Positions 34,944-46,000 of a stretch of DNA of 64,000 nt are shown here, one piece after another. Where the stretch lies: the NCBI RefSeq assembly GCF_018736065.1, contig NZ_CP076128.1, forward strand, positions 124,001 to 188,000, read 5' to 3'. This DNA comes from Flammeovirga kamogawensis (GTDB lineage Bacteria > Bacteroidota > Bacteroidia > Cytophagales > Flammeovirgaceae). Each line of letters starts with the position of its first letter. Position 1 is the first letter of the stretch. Both the position numbers and the translations under genes were made by a program. The notes beneath the pieces were generated by a model. The model was not told the origin of the DNA. It saw nothing but the letters and a program-made list of their open reading frames with translations, and ran no database searches.

Positions 34944-37900
34944 ATGAACATCAATAACACAAACCAACGCTGCATACTAATTATCTTACTTTTCTTTTTT
35001 ACCCTACTAGAAGTAAGTAGTCAAACCATAACACGAATAGGGAGTTCTGAAGAGACAAACCATAAGTTACTGTCTTGGAGAATTGACGGATTAAGTGGTG
35101 CTGTAAACTCATCTGACTTTACGTTAAAAGAGGAACCAAATGGAGGAAGTAATGCTACAATTAATGTTGGAATTACTGTAGAAGAAATTGAAAAACATGT
35201 AAGCTATACTATTGTAGCAGATATCTCATCCGAATTTGAAGATCAAGCTGTTTATGAACTTATTTATGATGAAGGGGGAGCAGATATTTCATCTTCAGGT
35301 AATAATTATGAATATATATTACCAACGATTCAAAGAGACGGAGATGAAAATATTAATAGTATCATTCTAAAATGGACAATTAATAATTTGGTTAATGAGA
35401 AACCTGAATTAGGAGATATACTTATTCAAGAGCAACCTTCTGGTAGTGGAAAATCCGATATCACATCAAATACAACGATAAGTATTGTTGAGGTATCAGC
35501 TAATACAACTTATGATATTTATGTAAATATCATGAAAGAAGTTGAAGAAGGAGCTACTTATGAGTTAACTTTTGATGAATCTGATATTGATATTTCATCA
35601 ACAGCAAGTAATGAAAACTATATTTTTAATTCATCAGAAAGTGTAAAATCTGGAGCACCAACTTTTAGTTTAAATAAAAGTGTTGATCTAGGAGTTTCAG
35701 ATACTGATTTATTAACGAGTATAGATCAATTATTATTCACTGCTAATTCTGTAGCCACAAATAGTATTTATTTAGTACATAATGCTTCAATTATTTCTAG
35801 TACTACAGCTTCTGGTGGAGATAACTTTTTCTATACTTCATCATTGGGAGAAGGGATGCATACTTTTTATGTGTTTGCTGAAGATGTTTCTGGAAACTTT
35901 ACATTTTCTTCAGATCCTATTGTAGTCACTGTAGATTTAACACCACCATCAGACTTTACATCGGTAGAATTATCGAGTTCAGATGATTCAGGTAAATTAG
36001 ATGACGATAATATAACAAATGTAATTCGACCTATATTTATTGTAAAGGGATTAGATACTTCTGATCCCAATTATGAATTAATAGTAGAAGATGTAAATGA
36101 AGTTGTTTATTTCCAAGACAATTATACTGTTTCAGGAGGGGAGTCTAATATACAGTTTCAGAATGATCTTGCGGATGGAGATTACCTATTTGATTTCTAT
36201 ATAAAAGATGAAGCTGGAAATGTTTCTAATAGAATTGAAGATATTGATTTATCTATAGATAATACAAATCCTGAATTATTGACATTATCCATTTCATCAG
36301 AAAATAATAATGGAATAGTAGAAGACAATGAGAAAGTTAATCTCTTCTTTTCATCAAATGAAGTTTTAGATCAGACAAAAATTTCCACAAAAATAAATGG
36401 TTCATCAACATCGTTGACATTATTAGGTGGGAATGATTTTTCAACTGAAAAAACTTTTGGGGTTATTACTTCTAATAGTGATATTACTTATGAAGTAATA
36501 ATTGAAGATATTGCTGGAAATAAAAATACATATACTTCAACTTTAGATGGTACTTCAGTAGAGCTTTTTCCTTCTCTTGTAAATAAAATTGTAGCAAGTG
36601 GAAGTACTGAATTTTGTGTTAATTCAGATACTTTTTCTTTTGGTAATGAAGAACCAGTTTCAAAAGGGGCCGGTGATTATTCTTATAAATGGGAACGTTT
36701 GGCTCCATCAAGTAGTTGGACAGACTTAGGAGTAAATACTGAGCTATATACTGAATATCAAAGTTTACCTACGGGTGATTATCAATATAGAAGAATAGTA
36801 ACTAGTGCAGGAATTTCATCAGTTTCAAATGTTATAGATATTAAGATATATCCAGAAATAGAAAATAATGAAATAACTGTTAGTGGAGAGAATGAGTATG
36901 TTGGAGTTGTAAGCTCTATAAATTTTGTAAATAGTACAGGTAATGCAATTACAGGTGGTGATAATACTTTTACTTATTTATGGGAAATAAGTACAGATGA
37001 CGGCGACACATGGAATGAAGCTAATTTAGTTTCAGCAGATGATGAGTCGCTGTTATATGAACAGAAAAATTTAGGTGTTGGCGAATATTTATTTCGAAGA
37101 AAAATTTCTTCTCAAAAATGCACCTCTTATTCAAATGAAGTTGAGATTATTGTTTTTAACCCAATAACTAATTTTAATATAAGCAACAAAGTAAATTCAC
37201 GACTTTGCTCAGATGAGTCTATTTTATTAATGAGTAGTAGTTCTATTACAGGTGGTGATGGAAGTTTTACATATGAATGGGAAGAGAACATTAATAATTC
37301 GGGTTATTCAGTAGTTGGTGTTAGTGAAAACTTTTATAATGATAATACTTTAGCTGAAGGTGAGCATAAATATAGAAGGTCAGTTTATTCATCAACAGGT
37401 AAAGTAACTTCAAATGTGATTACGATTCAGGTAGAAAATAAACCAAACTCATTTGAAATTTCACCTGTTGGAGGAACTGTTTTCAGTAATGAATCTGAAG
37501 ATTATGAACCTCTAATTGTAGATAACCTACCAAGCGATTATAAATATTATTGTTCTGGACCTGGTGTAATAAGTAATGGTTATGGTGAAGCAAATAACAG
37601 CTTTAGGGCAGATATTGCAGGGGAAGGGAATAAAACTATTATTTATCACATATCAAATGGTATTTGTGATATTGAAGAAACAAAAGAATTTGTAGTAATA
37701 AATGGGGCAAATTTTATTGCTTCAACTTTTTGTGAGAGTGATGCAGCAGTTGTGTTGGATGAAAAGAATATTTCATTACCCTCTAATTTAGATCCGAATG
37801 ATTATTCTTTTCAAGGGTTTTTTGGTAGTGGAGTACAAGGTAATTCTTTTAATCCTTCTTTAGCCTTATCTAGTAATATAAATGGAGGTGACACAGAAAC

Positions 37901-40900
37901 AGTAACAATTTTTGCTACTTATATTAAAAAGGAAGTTATTGGTACAAGTACTTTTAATCTACCTCAAAAGACTGTTATAACATCTACACCCAATGCTCCG
38001 ACAGTAGTGTCTGATAATTTTGAATATTGTTATGGAGCTTCGTTGTCACCGCTTGTTGTAAATAATCCGAAAGGAACAATTAATTGGTATGATGCTAAAA
38101 CGGGTGTTTTTCTCCATTCCGGAAATGAATATACATTAACTAGGCCTTCAGAAAATGAGAAAATTATTCAAGAATTTGATGTAAGAGAACAAATAGGTAG
38201 TTGTGAAGGACCTGCAAAAAAAGTAAAGGTTACTTTTTATGAAGAAACAGTTGCGCCAGTATTAGCTGATAATGGTACTATTCATATTTGTTCTGGAGAT
38301 GCAATGCCAGTATTAAAATATACAAATGGAGTAAATGTTAATTGGTATTCAGATGATCAAGGAAAAATTCTAGAATATTCTGGTAATAATTTTGTGCCTA
38401 GTGGAGATACAAATGTTGCTTCTGATGATGACATGGTATTTTATGCATCAAGTACAAATAATGGATGTGAAAGTGAATTAGTACCTTTTACAATTAACAT
38501 TAACAAGGCACCTTCAAAACCTGTTTTAATTAGCAATTTAGAAGATTATTGTTCTAATGAAGAAATTGGTCAGTTATCAGTAAATAATGAAGCTAATACT
38601 ATTTTTGAATGGTTTGATAATGAAAATTTAATCACAGATATCGGTGATGATTCAAACAATTTTACTCCCTCTCCAATTGAAGTGCTTGACGGTAGTATAA
38701 CAAAAAGCTACTGGGTTCGAAAAAAGAATGTAAAAGGTTGTGAGGGTGAAGCTTTAAAAATAGATATTAAAATAAATGCCATTCCTATTGCTCCAGTTGT
38801 CAATAAAACAATATTTAATTATTGTTCTGGTGATCCTATAGAAGAAATAAAAGTAACAAAAAGTAAGGCAAACAGTGAAATACTGTGGTTTGATGATTCA
38901 GGATTAAATATAAGTAAAGCTGTAAATTATCTTCCTCCAGTATCAACAAACACAGATACGGATGTTACCTATAAGTTTTTGGTAAGAGAAGAATCAGAAT
39001 TTAAATGTACTAGTGAAGATACAGAAATAATCATAAATGTTTATGCATTACCTGAAGCTCCTGAAACAAATGAAGGCGATGAGCTGGAGATTTGTTCTGG
39101 AGACGATTTTCCAACATTCACAATAAATAAAGGCGAAAATGTGATATGGTTTTCAGATCCATCATTAGACATTAATACAAAGTTACACGAAGGCTTATCT
39201 TATACTCCTACATCATCTAGTGTTGTAACAGAAGATGAGGATTTATATATATATGCTGTGAGTACTTCAGATGAGGGGTGTTACAGTGAATACTTAGAAT
39301 TATTAATAGAAATAAAAAAACTGCCAAACTCACCTAACTTAGCAGCACCTATAATGCCTGTTTGTGAAGGGGATGATATGCCAATCTTGACTGTAAATGG
39401 AGAAGATGATGCAACATTTACGTGGTATAAATCAGAAGAATTAGATGGAACACCATATAGTGGAGAGAGTTTTGATCCTGAAGAAACAGCATCTTTACTC
39501 AATATAAATGATAAAGGTGCAATAGAATATTTTGTGGTACAAACAAGTGATGATGGGTGTACTAGTCCTCCTTTAAAAGTAGAAGTGCCTATCAATGTAT
39601 TGCCATCAAAACCTACCCTAACATTTACAGAACAATCTCATTGTTTTAATACAGAGATTGTAAATTTTGAAGTGACTAGTGGTAATCAAGTTAATTGGTA
39701 TCATGATGAAAAATTAAAAGAATTGATAGGTGGAGGTGATAAATTTAAACCAGAAGGTTCTGTAGATGTTACTAAAACTTATATAGAAGATTATTACGTG
39801 ACACAAGTAGTTAATGGCTGTGAAGGTCCATATGAAAAAGTAACAATTACAATTTTTAGAGAAACGGATGTTCCGTCTATTACTACAAAGAAATACGAAT
39901 ATTGTTCAGGGGATGTTATTCAACCAATCAATGAATTATCTGCAGATGGAGATATTAAATGGTATAATAATGAAGACGATGTAACTCCAATATTTACAGG
40001 ACCTACATTTGTTCCACAAGATAATTCGAATGTTACAGAAACTACAGATATTACGTATTACGTTAGTAGAACTTTTAATGGTTGTGAGAGTACTAAGGAA
40101 CGTATAGATATTAAGATCTTAAGTACTCCTTCTATACCTACAGTGAATAGTACCAATATTAATTTATGTTCTGGTGAAACTATTACGCCAATAATTGTAA
40201 CTAGTACTTCTCAAGAAATTAAATGGTATGATGAAAATGATATTGAGTTGTCAACCGGGATTACATTTACATCTCCAGAAAATACAACAGTATCAGAAAC
40301 AAAAGTTTTGAAATATTATTTGAGAGACTGGAATCAGCAATGTTCTAGCCCAAAACAAGAAGTTACGATTACAATTAATCCTTTACCATCAATTGATTTT
40401 ACAGGAATTGATGTAGGAGAAAAAATATGTAGAACTGTAGAGGATATTCAGATCACAAAGATATTTGATTCACCTGAATTAATCAGTAGTGTAACTTCTA
40501 CAACGGGGTTAGTAATTGTGGGTGAAAATATTAAAATTTCAGGTTCTCCAATTGGTGATCATGATATTACATTCACTTTTACGAATACAAATAATTGTGT
40601 CTCTTCTATCACAAAAACATTTTCTATTGTAGATGTTCCAGAAGTTAACTTTAGTAATGTTGTTAATTGTGATGCAAAAATTATCACTTTCTCAGATGAA
40701 ACAGTTATATCTTCATTAGATAAATATTCTGAAATAATTTCATGGGAATATGATGTAGATGGTGTTAAATACACAGTATTGGCTGATGAAGCAGATTCTT
40801 TTGATGTCGTTTTTCAGAATAGTGGAGTATTTGATGTTTCCTTAACTATAGCAACTAATCATAGTTGTGAAACTGTATCAATTACAAAGCAAATAACAAT

Positions 40901-42746
40901 TTCAGAGCCACCTACTGTCAATTTTAGTTGGAAAAAATCACAATTAGGTACACCAATGGAGTTTACAGATAATTCTATTAGTGATAATTCAGGAAATAGC
41001 ATCATTAGTTATTCATGGGATTTTGGTGATAATTCAGCTATCAATTCTAATCAAAATCCAACACATATATATAGTGAACCTGGTATTTATAATGTGGAAC
41101 TATTAGTAGAAACATCAAAAGGATGTACAGCCACTTTAACAAAAGAAGTATTTGTTTTACCGTATGTTTCAATGGCAATAAATGCAAATTATTTAGAAAC
41201 TTTTGATTGGGATAATGGACATTGGGTGCCTACTTCAGATAATGGAACATCTAGTTGGGAGTATGGGCAAGCAAGTGGTACATTAATAAATTCAACATCA
41301 AATGTTTGGGCTACTAGTTTAAATGGTGATTATGAAATAAATGAAATCTCTTACCTTAATTCTCCTGTCTTTAACCTTCAAGGTTTATCTAAACCAATGT
41401 TATCTTTTGATATGAAATTGAGTGTAGAAAAAAATATAGATGGAGTAACATTCCAATATTCTACAGATTTTGGTGCTACATGGCAAGTACTTGGAAATAC
41501 ACTTGACCCAATTAATTGGTTTAATTCAGATAATATTTTATCGGATCCAGGGGATCAAATATTAAATAGATCAACTAGAGCAATGGGGTGGTCTGGTTTA
41601 ACAGAAGACTTTAATCTAAATGGTGAATATATTCATGTTAAACATCATTTAGATGAATTGAAAGGAGAAGAAAATGTGAGATTTAGACTAGTATTCAAGT
41701 CAAATTCTGCAATTACTGAAGAGGGAATTTTAATAGATAATTTTGAAATTAGAAACCGTTCGAAAGTAGTGTTAATTGAAAATATGGCAAATGTAAACTT
41801 GATAGCATCTGATACTTCAATAGAAAGGCTAGAAAATACTTTAGAACCGCTATCGGATGATATCTTAATAGTAAATTATCATTTATTAGTAGAGGGATAT
41901 GAAGATAAATTAAATACTGATAACCCTGAGCCTGTTAGTGGAAGGAAATTATATTACGGAGTATCATCTGTTCCTGAAACAATTTTAGATGGTAACTCAT
42001 ATCAAGGAAGTACAACTACATTTATCGATAATAATCAAAATTATGTTTATTCTAGATCTATGTTAGTCCCAGAGTTTGATATTGATGTTAATTTTGATGT
42101 TTTATCAACTCAAAATACACTTAACGTTGCTTTAACTTCAAATATTAGTTTATCATCTGATGATGCAGAAATCGTGTTTCATGCTATTACAGTAGAACAC
42201 GGTATCGATGGGACTAATACATCGGGGTCATCAGAAAAATATAATAATATTTTAAAGACAATGAGTCCTAGCCCAGGAGCTGAAGGGACAAGTTTTAAAG
42301 GACGAAGCTGGGACATTGGTTCAATAGAAAATTTTAGTATTGAATGGGAGCGACCTTATTTTTATAATGATAAGAATGTAGAATTGATACTTTTAGTACA
42401 GAATAATCTAACAAAAGAGATTTATCAAACACAAAGTTATGACCTTAATGGGTTGATGCCATTAAATGATAATCCTTTATCAGTAGACGATTTTGAAGAA
42501 AAAATATGGTCATTATATCCAAACCCAGCGACAGATAAAATTATAATTAATTCACCAAATTATGTTGCAGATTGTTATTGGGTAATATCAGATATTAATG
42601 GTAAATCAATGATGAAAGGAGAGTTTACAGGGTTGACATATACAACCTCTATTAAGGATCTCCCTTCTGGCATGTATATTATTCGTCATTTTACTGATAA
42701 GAATGATTTATTGGGAACACCTTTGAAGTTTATAATTAGGAATTAA
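34944..42746 (+). CDS. Giant T9SS-secreted repeat adhesin, fifth gene of the nSTAND operon
   Basis: 2600 residues with a signal peptide (CILIILLFFFTLLEVSSQ). Order of regions: strand-rich N-terminal modules and bacterial Ig-like domains with TPPSDF linkers; Ig-like repeats carrying GGDGSFTYEWEE-type motifs; nine repeats of about 90 residues with a CSGD...WYSDD pattern (about 1020-1820, Ig_7/CHU_C-associated type); a PKD domain (SYSWDFGDNS, near 2020); a jelly-roll-like module (FDWDNGHWVPTS); an Omp28/thioredoxin-like module (about 2270-2500) lacking CxxC; and a T9SS type A sorting domain (WSLYPNPATDKIIINSP ... PLKFIIRN). Probably a surface-bound adhesin or recognition protein. A terminator follows. 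Confidence 0.88.
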   Translation: MNINNTNQRCILIILLFFFTLLEVSSQTITRIGSSEETNHKLLSWRIDGLSGAVNSSDFTLKEEPNGGSNATINVGITVEEIEKHVSYTIVADISSEFEDQAVYELIYDEGGADISSSGNNYEYILPTIQRDGDENINSIILKWTINNLVNEKPELGDILIQEQPSGSGKSDITSNTTISIVEVSANTTYDIYVNIMKEVEEGATYELTFDESDIDISSTASNENYIFNSSESVKSGAPTFSLNKSVDLGVSDTDLLTSIDQLLFTANSVATNSIYLVHNASIISSTTASGGDNFFYTSSLGEGMHTFYVFAEDVSGNFTFSSDPIVVTVDLTPPSDFTSVELSSSDDSGKLDDDNITNVIRPIFIVKGLDTSDPNYELIVEDVNEVVYFQDNYTVSGGESNIQFQNDLADGDYLFDFYIKDEAGNVSNRIEDIDLSIDNTNPELLTLSISSENNNGIVEDNEKVNLFFSSNEVLDQTKISTKINGSSTSLTLLGGNDFSTEKTFGVITSNSDITYEVIIEDIAGNKNTYTSTLDGTSVELFPSLVNKIVASGSTEFCVNSDTFSFGNEEPVSKGAGDYSYKWERLAPSSSWTDLGVNTELYTEYQSLPTGDYQYRRIVTSAGISSVSNVIDIKIYPEIENNEITVSGENEYVGVVSSINFVNSTGNAITGGDNTFTYLWEISTDDGDTWNEANLVSADDESLLYEQKNLGVGEYLFRRKISSQKCTSYSNEVEIIVFNPITNFNISNKVNSRLCSDESILLMSSSSITGGDGSFTYEWEENINNSGYSVVGVSENFYNDNTLAEGEHKYRRSVYSSTGKVTSNVITIQVENKPNSFEISPVGGTVFSNESEDYEPLIVDNLPSDYKYYCSGPGVISNGYGEANNSFRADIAGEGNKTIIYHISNGICDIEETKEFVVINGANFIASTFCESDAAVVLDEKNISLPSNLDPNDYSFQGFFGSGVQGNSFNPSLALSSNINGGDTETVTIFATYIKKEVIGTSTFNLPQKTVITSTPNAPTVVSDNFEYCYGASLSPLVVNNPKGTINWYDAKTGVFLHSGNEYTLTRPSENEKIIQEFDVREQIGSCEGPAKKVKVTFYEETVAPVLADNGTIHICSGDAMPVLKYTNGVNVNWYSDDQGKILEYSGNNFVPSGDTNVASDDDMVFYASSTNNGCESELVPFTININKAPSKPVLISNLEDYCSNEEIGQLSVNNEANTIFEWFDNENLITDIGDDSNNFTPSPIEVLDGSITKSYWVRKKNVKGCEGEALKIDIKINAIPIAPVVNKTIFNYCSGDPIEEIKVTKSKANSEILWFDDSGLNISKAVNYLPPVSTNTDTDVTYKFLVREESEFKCTSEDTEIIINVYALPEAPETNEGDELEICSGDDFPTFTINKGENVIWFSDPSLDINTKLHEGLSYTPTSSSVVTEDEDLYIYAVSTSDEGCYSEYLELLIEIKKLPNSPNLAAPIMPVCEGDDMPILTVNGEDDATFTWYKSEELDGTPYSGESFDPEETASLLNINDKGAIEYFVVQTSDDGCTSPPLKVEVPINVLPSKPTLTFTEQSHCFNTEIVNFEVTSGNQVNWYHDEKLKELIGGGDKFKPEGSVDVTKTYIEDYYVTQVVNGCEGPYEKVTITIFRETDVPSITTKKYEYCSGDVIQPINELSADGDIKWYNNEDDVTPIFTGPTFVPQDNSNVTETTDITYYVSRTFNGCESTKERIDIKILSTPSIPTVNSTNINLCSGETITPIIVTSTSQEIKWYDENDIELSTGITFTSPENTTVSETKVLKYYLRDWNQQCSSPKQEVTITINPLPSIDFTGIDVGEKICRTVEDIQITKIFDSPELISSVTSTTGLVIVGENIKISGSPIGDHDITFTFTNTNNCVSSITKTFSIVDVPEVNFSNVVNCDAKIITFSDETVISSLDKYSEIISWEYDVDGVKYTVLADEADSFDVVFQNSGVFDVSLTIATNHSCETVSITKQITISEPPTVNFSWKKSQLGTPMEFTDNSISDNSGNSIISYSWDFGDNSAINSNQNPTHIYSEPGIYNVELLVETSKGCTATLTKEVFVLPYVSMAINANYLETFDWDNGHWVPTSDNGTSSWEYGQASGTLINSTSNVWATSLNGDYEINEISYLNSPVFNLQGLSKPMLSFDMKLSVEKNIDGVTFQYSTDFGATWQVLGNTLDPINWFNSDNILSDPGDQILNRSTRAMGWSGLTEDFNLNGEYIHVKHHLDELKGEENVRFRLVFKSNSAITEEGILIDNFEIRNRSKVVLIENMANVNLIASDTSIERLENTLEPLSDDILIVNYHLLVEGYEDKLNTDNPEPVSGRKLYYGVSSVPETILDGNSYQGSTTTFIDNNQNYVYSRSMLVPEFDIDVNFDVLSTQNTLNVALTSNISLSSDDAEIVFHAITVEHGIDGTNTSGSSEKYNNILKTMSPSPGAEGTSFKGRSWDIGSIENFSIEWERPYFYNDKNVELILLVQNNLTKEIYQTQSYDLNGLMPLNDNPLSVDDFEEKIWSLYPNPATDKIIINSPNYVADCYWVISDINGKSMMKGEFTGLTYTTSIKDLPSGMYIIRHFTDKNDLLGTPLKFIIRN
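37990..40386 (+). repeat. Nine tandem Ig_7-type repeats in the first giant gene
   Basis: Each unit is about 260-280 bases. It begins with proline-rich (A/P)-P-x-(V/I), then (Y/I)-C-S-G-D or a variant, then a W-(Y/F)-(D/S)-D segment, and ends with Y-(Y/F)-V-x-x-x-x-x-G-C-E-(S/G). Cysteine starts lie near residues 1026, 1113, 1200, 1291, 1382, 1471, 1565, 1651 and 1738. The units are diverged at DNA level. Confidence 0.8.
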
Positions 42747-42770
42747 TTATTTATAGTGTAGGTGTTAAAT

Positions 42771-42804
42771 AAAAAGTGAGGCAATTAATTGTCTCACTTT
42801 TTTT
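42771..42804 (+). terminator. Terminator of the nSTAND-adhesin operon
   Basis: AAGTGAG/CTCACTT and CAATTAATTG form a long hairpin, followed by seven T. It marks the 3' end of the five-gene unit. Confidence 0.88.
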
Positions 42805-43057
42805 GTTGAAACTTAAATTTTAGTAAATAATGAAACGTTATTAAAACACCTGTACATCACATATATGTAATGTTTATCAAGATCTTTATCTAAAAAATCT
42901 TGAGTTTTATTGTAACTTATAAATAATGTTAAAATAGTTTAGCATAACTATTGTAATAAATTACCGTATTAATAGTTAATAAAATTAAACGAAGGGATTT
43001 TTAAACAACCTAATAACCAGCTTCCCTTATTCTGTTAAATTGGATCTAAATATTACT
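42805..43057. other. Upstream region of the second giant gene, with a palindrome
   Basis: About 250 bases, very AT-rich. A perfect 7+7 inverted repeat AATAGTT-TAGCAT-AACTATT occupies 42933-42952. It could be an operator or a hairpin. No clear TTG/TAnnTTTG pair and no small gene are visible. Confidence 0.4.
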
Positions 43058-46000
43058 ATGATTAAATTATACTACCTTAAATATATATTTGCTTTACCTC
43101 TATTTTTATTTAGCTTTTGTGTACAGGCTCAAACTTTAACACACAATAATAATATAAGCGTAAACACAACATCACTTGAGTGGACATTGACAGGGACAAG
43201 TCTTAGTCCTGTTGTTACGGATTTTGAGTTGTTTGAAAATGCTACAGGACAAACAGCTGGAACATTATTAACACTGATTACAATAAATAGTGGAACGGAA
43301 TACAGGATAATAGCAAATATTTCAACATTAAAGACAGATACTGATCAATTTAAATTACAGTTTAATAGTACTGATGCGACGAAAAATTACATCATTGATG
43401 AAACTGCACCATCAGCACCGTCTTTACTTAGAATACACGAAGACTTTGATTTAGGAGTTAGTAATACTGATAATATTACGAATATGACTTCCTTGTTATT
43501 TCAAGTAACAGCTGAGGTTGGAAGTACAATAACCCTTTATGATGGAAGTAATAATTTAATAGCAACAGGTCCGTGTACGGGAACAAATGTTTTTATTGGG
43601 ATTGTTACTGCTATAACGCAAAATATTCAAGCATATGCAACAGATATAGCAGGTAATACATCTGTGGTTACTGTAACTCCTATAACAGTTGATACAACAC
43701 CTCCATCTGCTCCAAACACTCCTGATTTGTTAACTAGTTCTGATAGTGGAACGAATACATCTGATAATATCACGAACAATACTACTCCAACATTTACATT
43801 AAGTGGTTTAACGAATACAACAGGATTTAAAGTACAATTAGAGAGTGATAAGGACGGGATCCTTGAAACAGTTTTAATAACGGCAAGTTCTCAAGATGTA
43901 ACAGTGAGTACATCATTATCGGAAGGAGTACATCAGATATCTGCTAAAATGATTGATGTAGCCGGAAATGAAAGTATTGCTTCTGGTAATCTATCTCTTA
44001 CTATTGATATATCGATACCTGTAACTCCTTCAATTACATTAGATACTAACTCGGATACAGGAAGAGATAATTCTGATAATAATTCGAATGACCTGACTCC
44101 AACTTTTAACGTAGTTTCTCCTGTCGGAAGTACAATTACCTTATATGAAGGAAGTAATACTAAAGGAACATTATTATCAACTGGTTTAGACCAAATTACA
44201 TCGTCAACAATAACTTCAGGTGCTGTTTATAATTTTACAGTAAAGGTAAATGATACAGCAGGAAATGAATCAGCAGTATCGAATACGATTACTTATGATG
44301 TTAAAAATATAGTAATACCTCCATTGACTTTGCCAACTTTGGCAGGGGGATCAGATTCTGGTATTACAGGTGATGGAAAAACGAACGATACAACGCCAAC
44401 TTTTAACTTCCCAGGATTGACAAATGTAGATTCTAGAGAAATCATAGTGAATAGTTCAATTGATGGAGAAGTTGGAAGAGAATCTATTACAGGTGCAAGT
44501 CGAGATATAACATTATCGGCTCTTTCAGAAGGTACTCATACTATTAGTTATTTTATAGAGGATGTTTATGGAAATAATTCAACGTCTGGAAGTCAAGTAT
44601 TAATTATAGATACTACACCCCCAAGTTTGTCCAGTGTTTCAATAGCTTCTGATAACGGCGTGAATACTGAGCTAGTTGCAAATGGAAATACTAGTACACT
44701 ATCATTCACTTCAAGTGAAATATTACACTCGACTTCTTCAGTGACTTTAGGAGGCCAAAGTACTACATTATCAAACACAGGAACTGACTATACTGCTAGT
44801 TATTTATTTACAAACCCAGCTAATTATATTGGTGTTAGTTTTATAATATCTTTAGTAGATGAAGCGGGGAATGTTGGTACATCAGTAACAGCAACTACAG
44901 ATGGTTCTCAAAATTATTTCTATCCAACTTTAACAAACACGATTTCACCTCCTGCTACTACTCAATTTTGTAATGGTGATTTAGTAACTTTTTCTACTCC
45001 ATCTTCGGGTGCAGTAGGAGGAACTGGTACTTATACATATAATTGGGAACGAAGATTAGGAGCTGGGGCATATGTTAGTTTAAATTATTCAGATGAACAG
45101 TTGGTAGAGAATGCTTCTTTATCAACAGGTATTTATACTTATAGAAGATCTGTAGAAAGCGAAGGAGTGACATTAAACTCTAATACATTTTCTATTTCTG
45201 TAATTGCTAATATTAATAATATAATTGCATCTCCTGTAATTACAGAATATTGTAATTCAATAAATACTGGAGGTTTATCAATCAATGCAACTTCAACTTT
45301 AGGAGGAACAGGAACTTTTAGTTATCAATGGCAATATGCTATAAATGGTGGTGGATGGATAAATAATGGCACATCATCTAATTATTCTAATTCCTCAATT
45401 TTATCAACAACGGGTACGTATAGTTTTAGAAGGATTGTTACCTCAGGTGCATGTACTTCAATATCAAATGAAGTTGAAATAGTTATTAATCCTAGTATTT
45501 CATTAAATACAATAAATAATATTTCCGGAAATACAGTTTGTTTAGGAGATGCAATTGTGTTAATTGGATCTATTCCAACTGGTGGAGATGATTCTTATAC
45601 ATATCAATGGTATAGCCAAAGGAATGGAGGTAGTTTTAATAGTATACCTGGTGCAACTTCACAAAGTTATTATAATGCATCAGTTAGTAACCCTGGGCAA
45701 TATGTTTTTAGAAGAGAAGTAACTTCTGGTAATTGTACTAGTCAAGTATCAACTCCAATGATAAATGTCCCAGGTTTGATTACGACATTTAATTTAGAAC
45801 CCTCAACAACTAGTTATTCTGATATTCAATCAATGGCTGTACCTTTAAATGTAACTGGTTTAGTTTCTGGAGAGACATTCTATTGTACAGGACCGGGTGT
45901 AGTAAGCACTGGTACTGGATCAGGAAATAATAACTTTTATCCAAATTTAGCTACTCAAGGAACACATACAATATACTATCATATTTCTGGTAGTGATGGT

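Noticed and set aside
28045-42746. Calling the operon an anti-phage defence island outright
   Set aside because: There are no neighbouring defence genes, integrase or composition change visible, and three of five genes are envelope proteins. A defence role is only one option.
43040-43057. TTG start six codons before the second giant adhesin ATG
   Set aside because: The ATG leads directly into a normal signal peptide with a lysine near the N-terminus.
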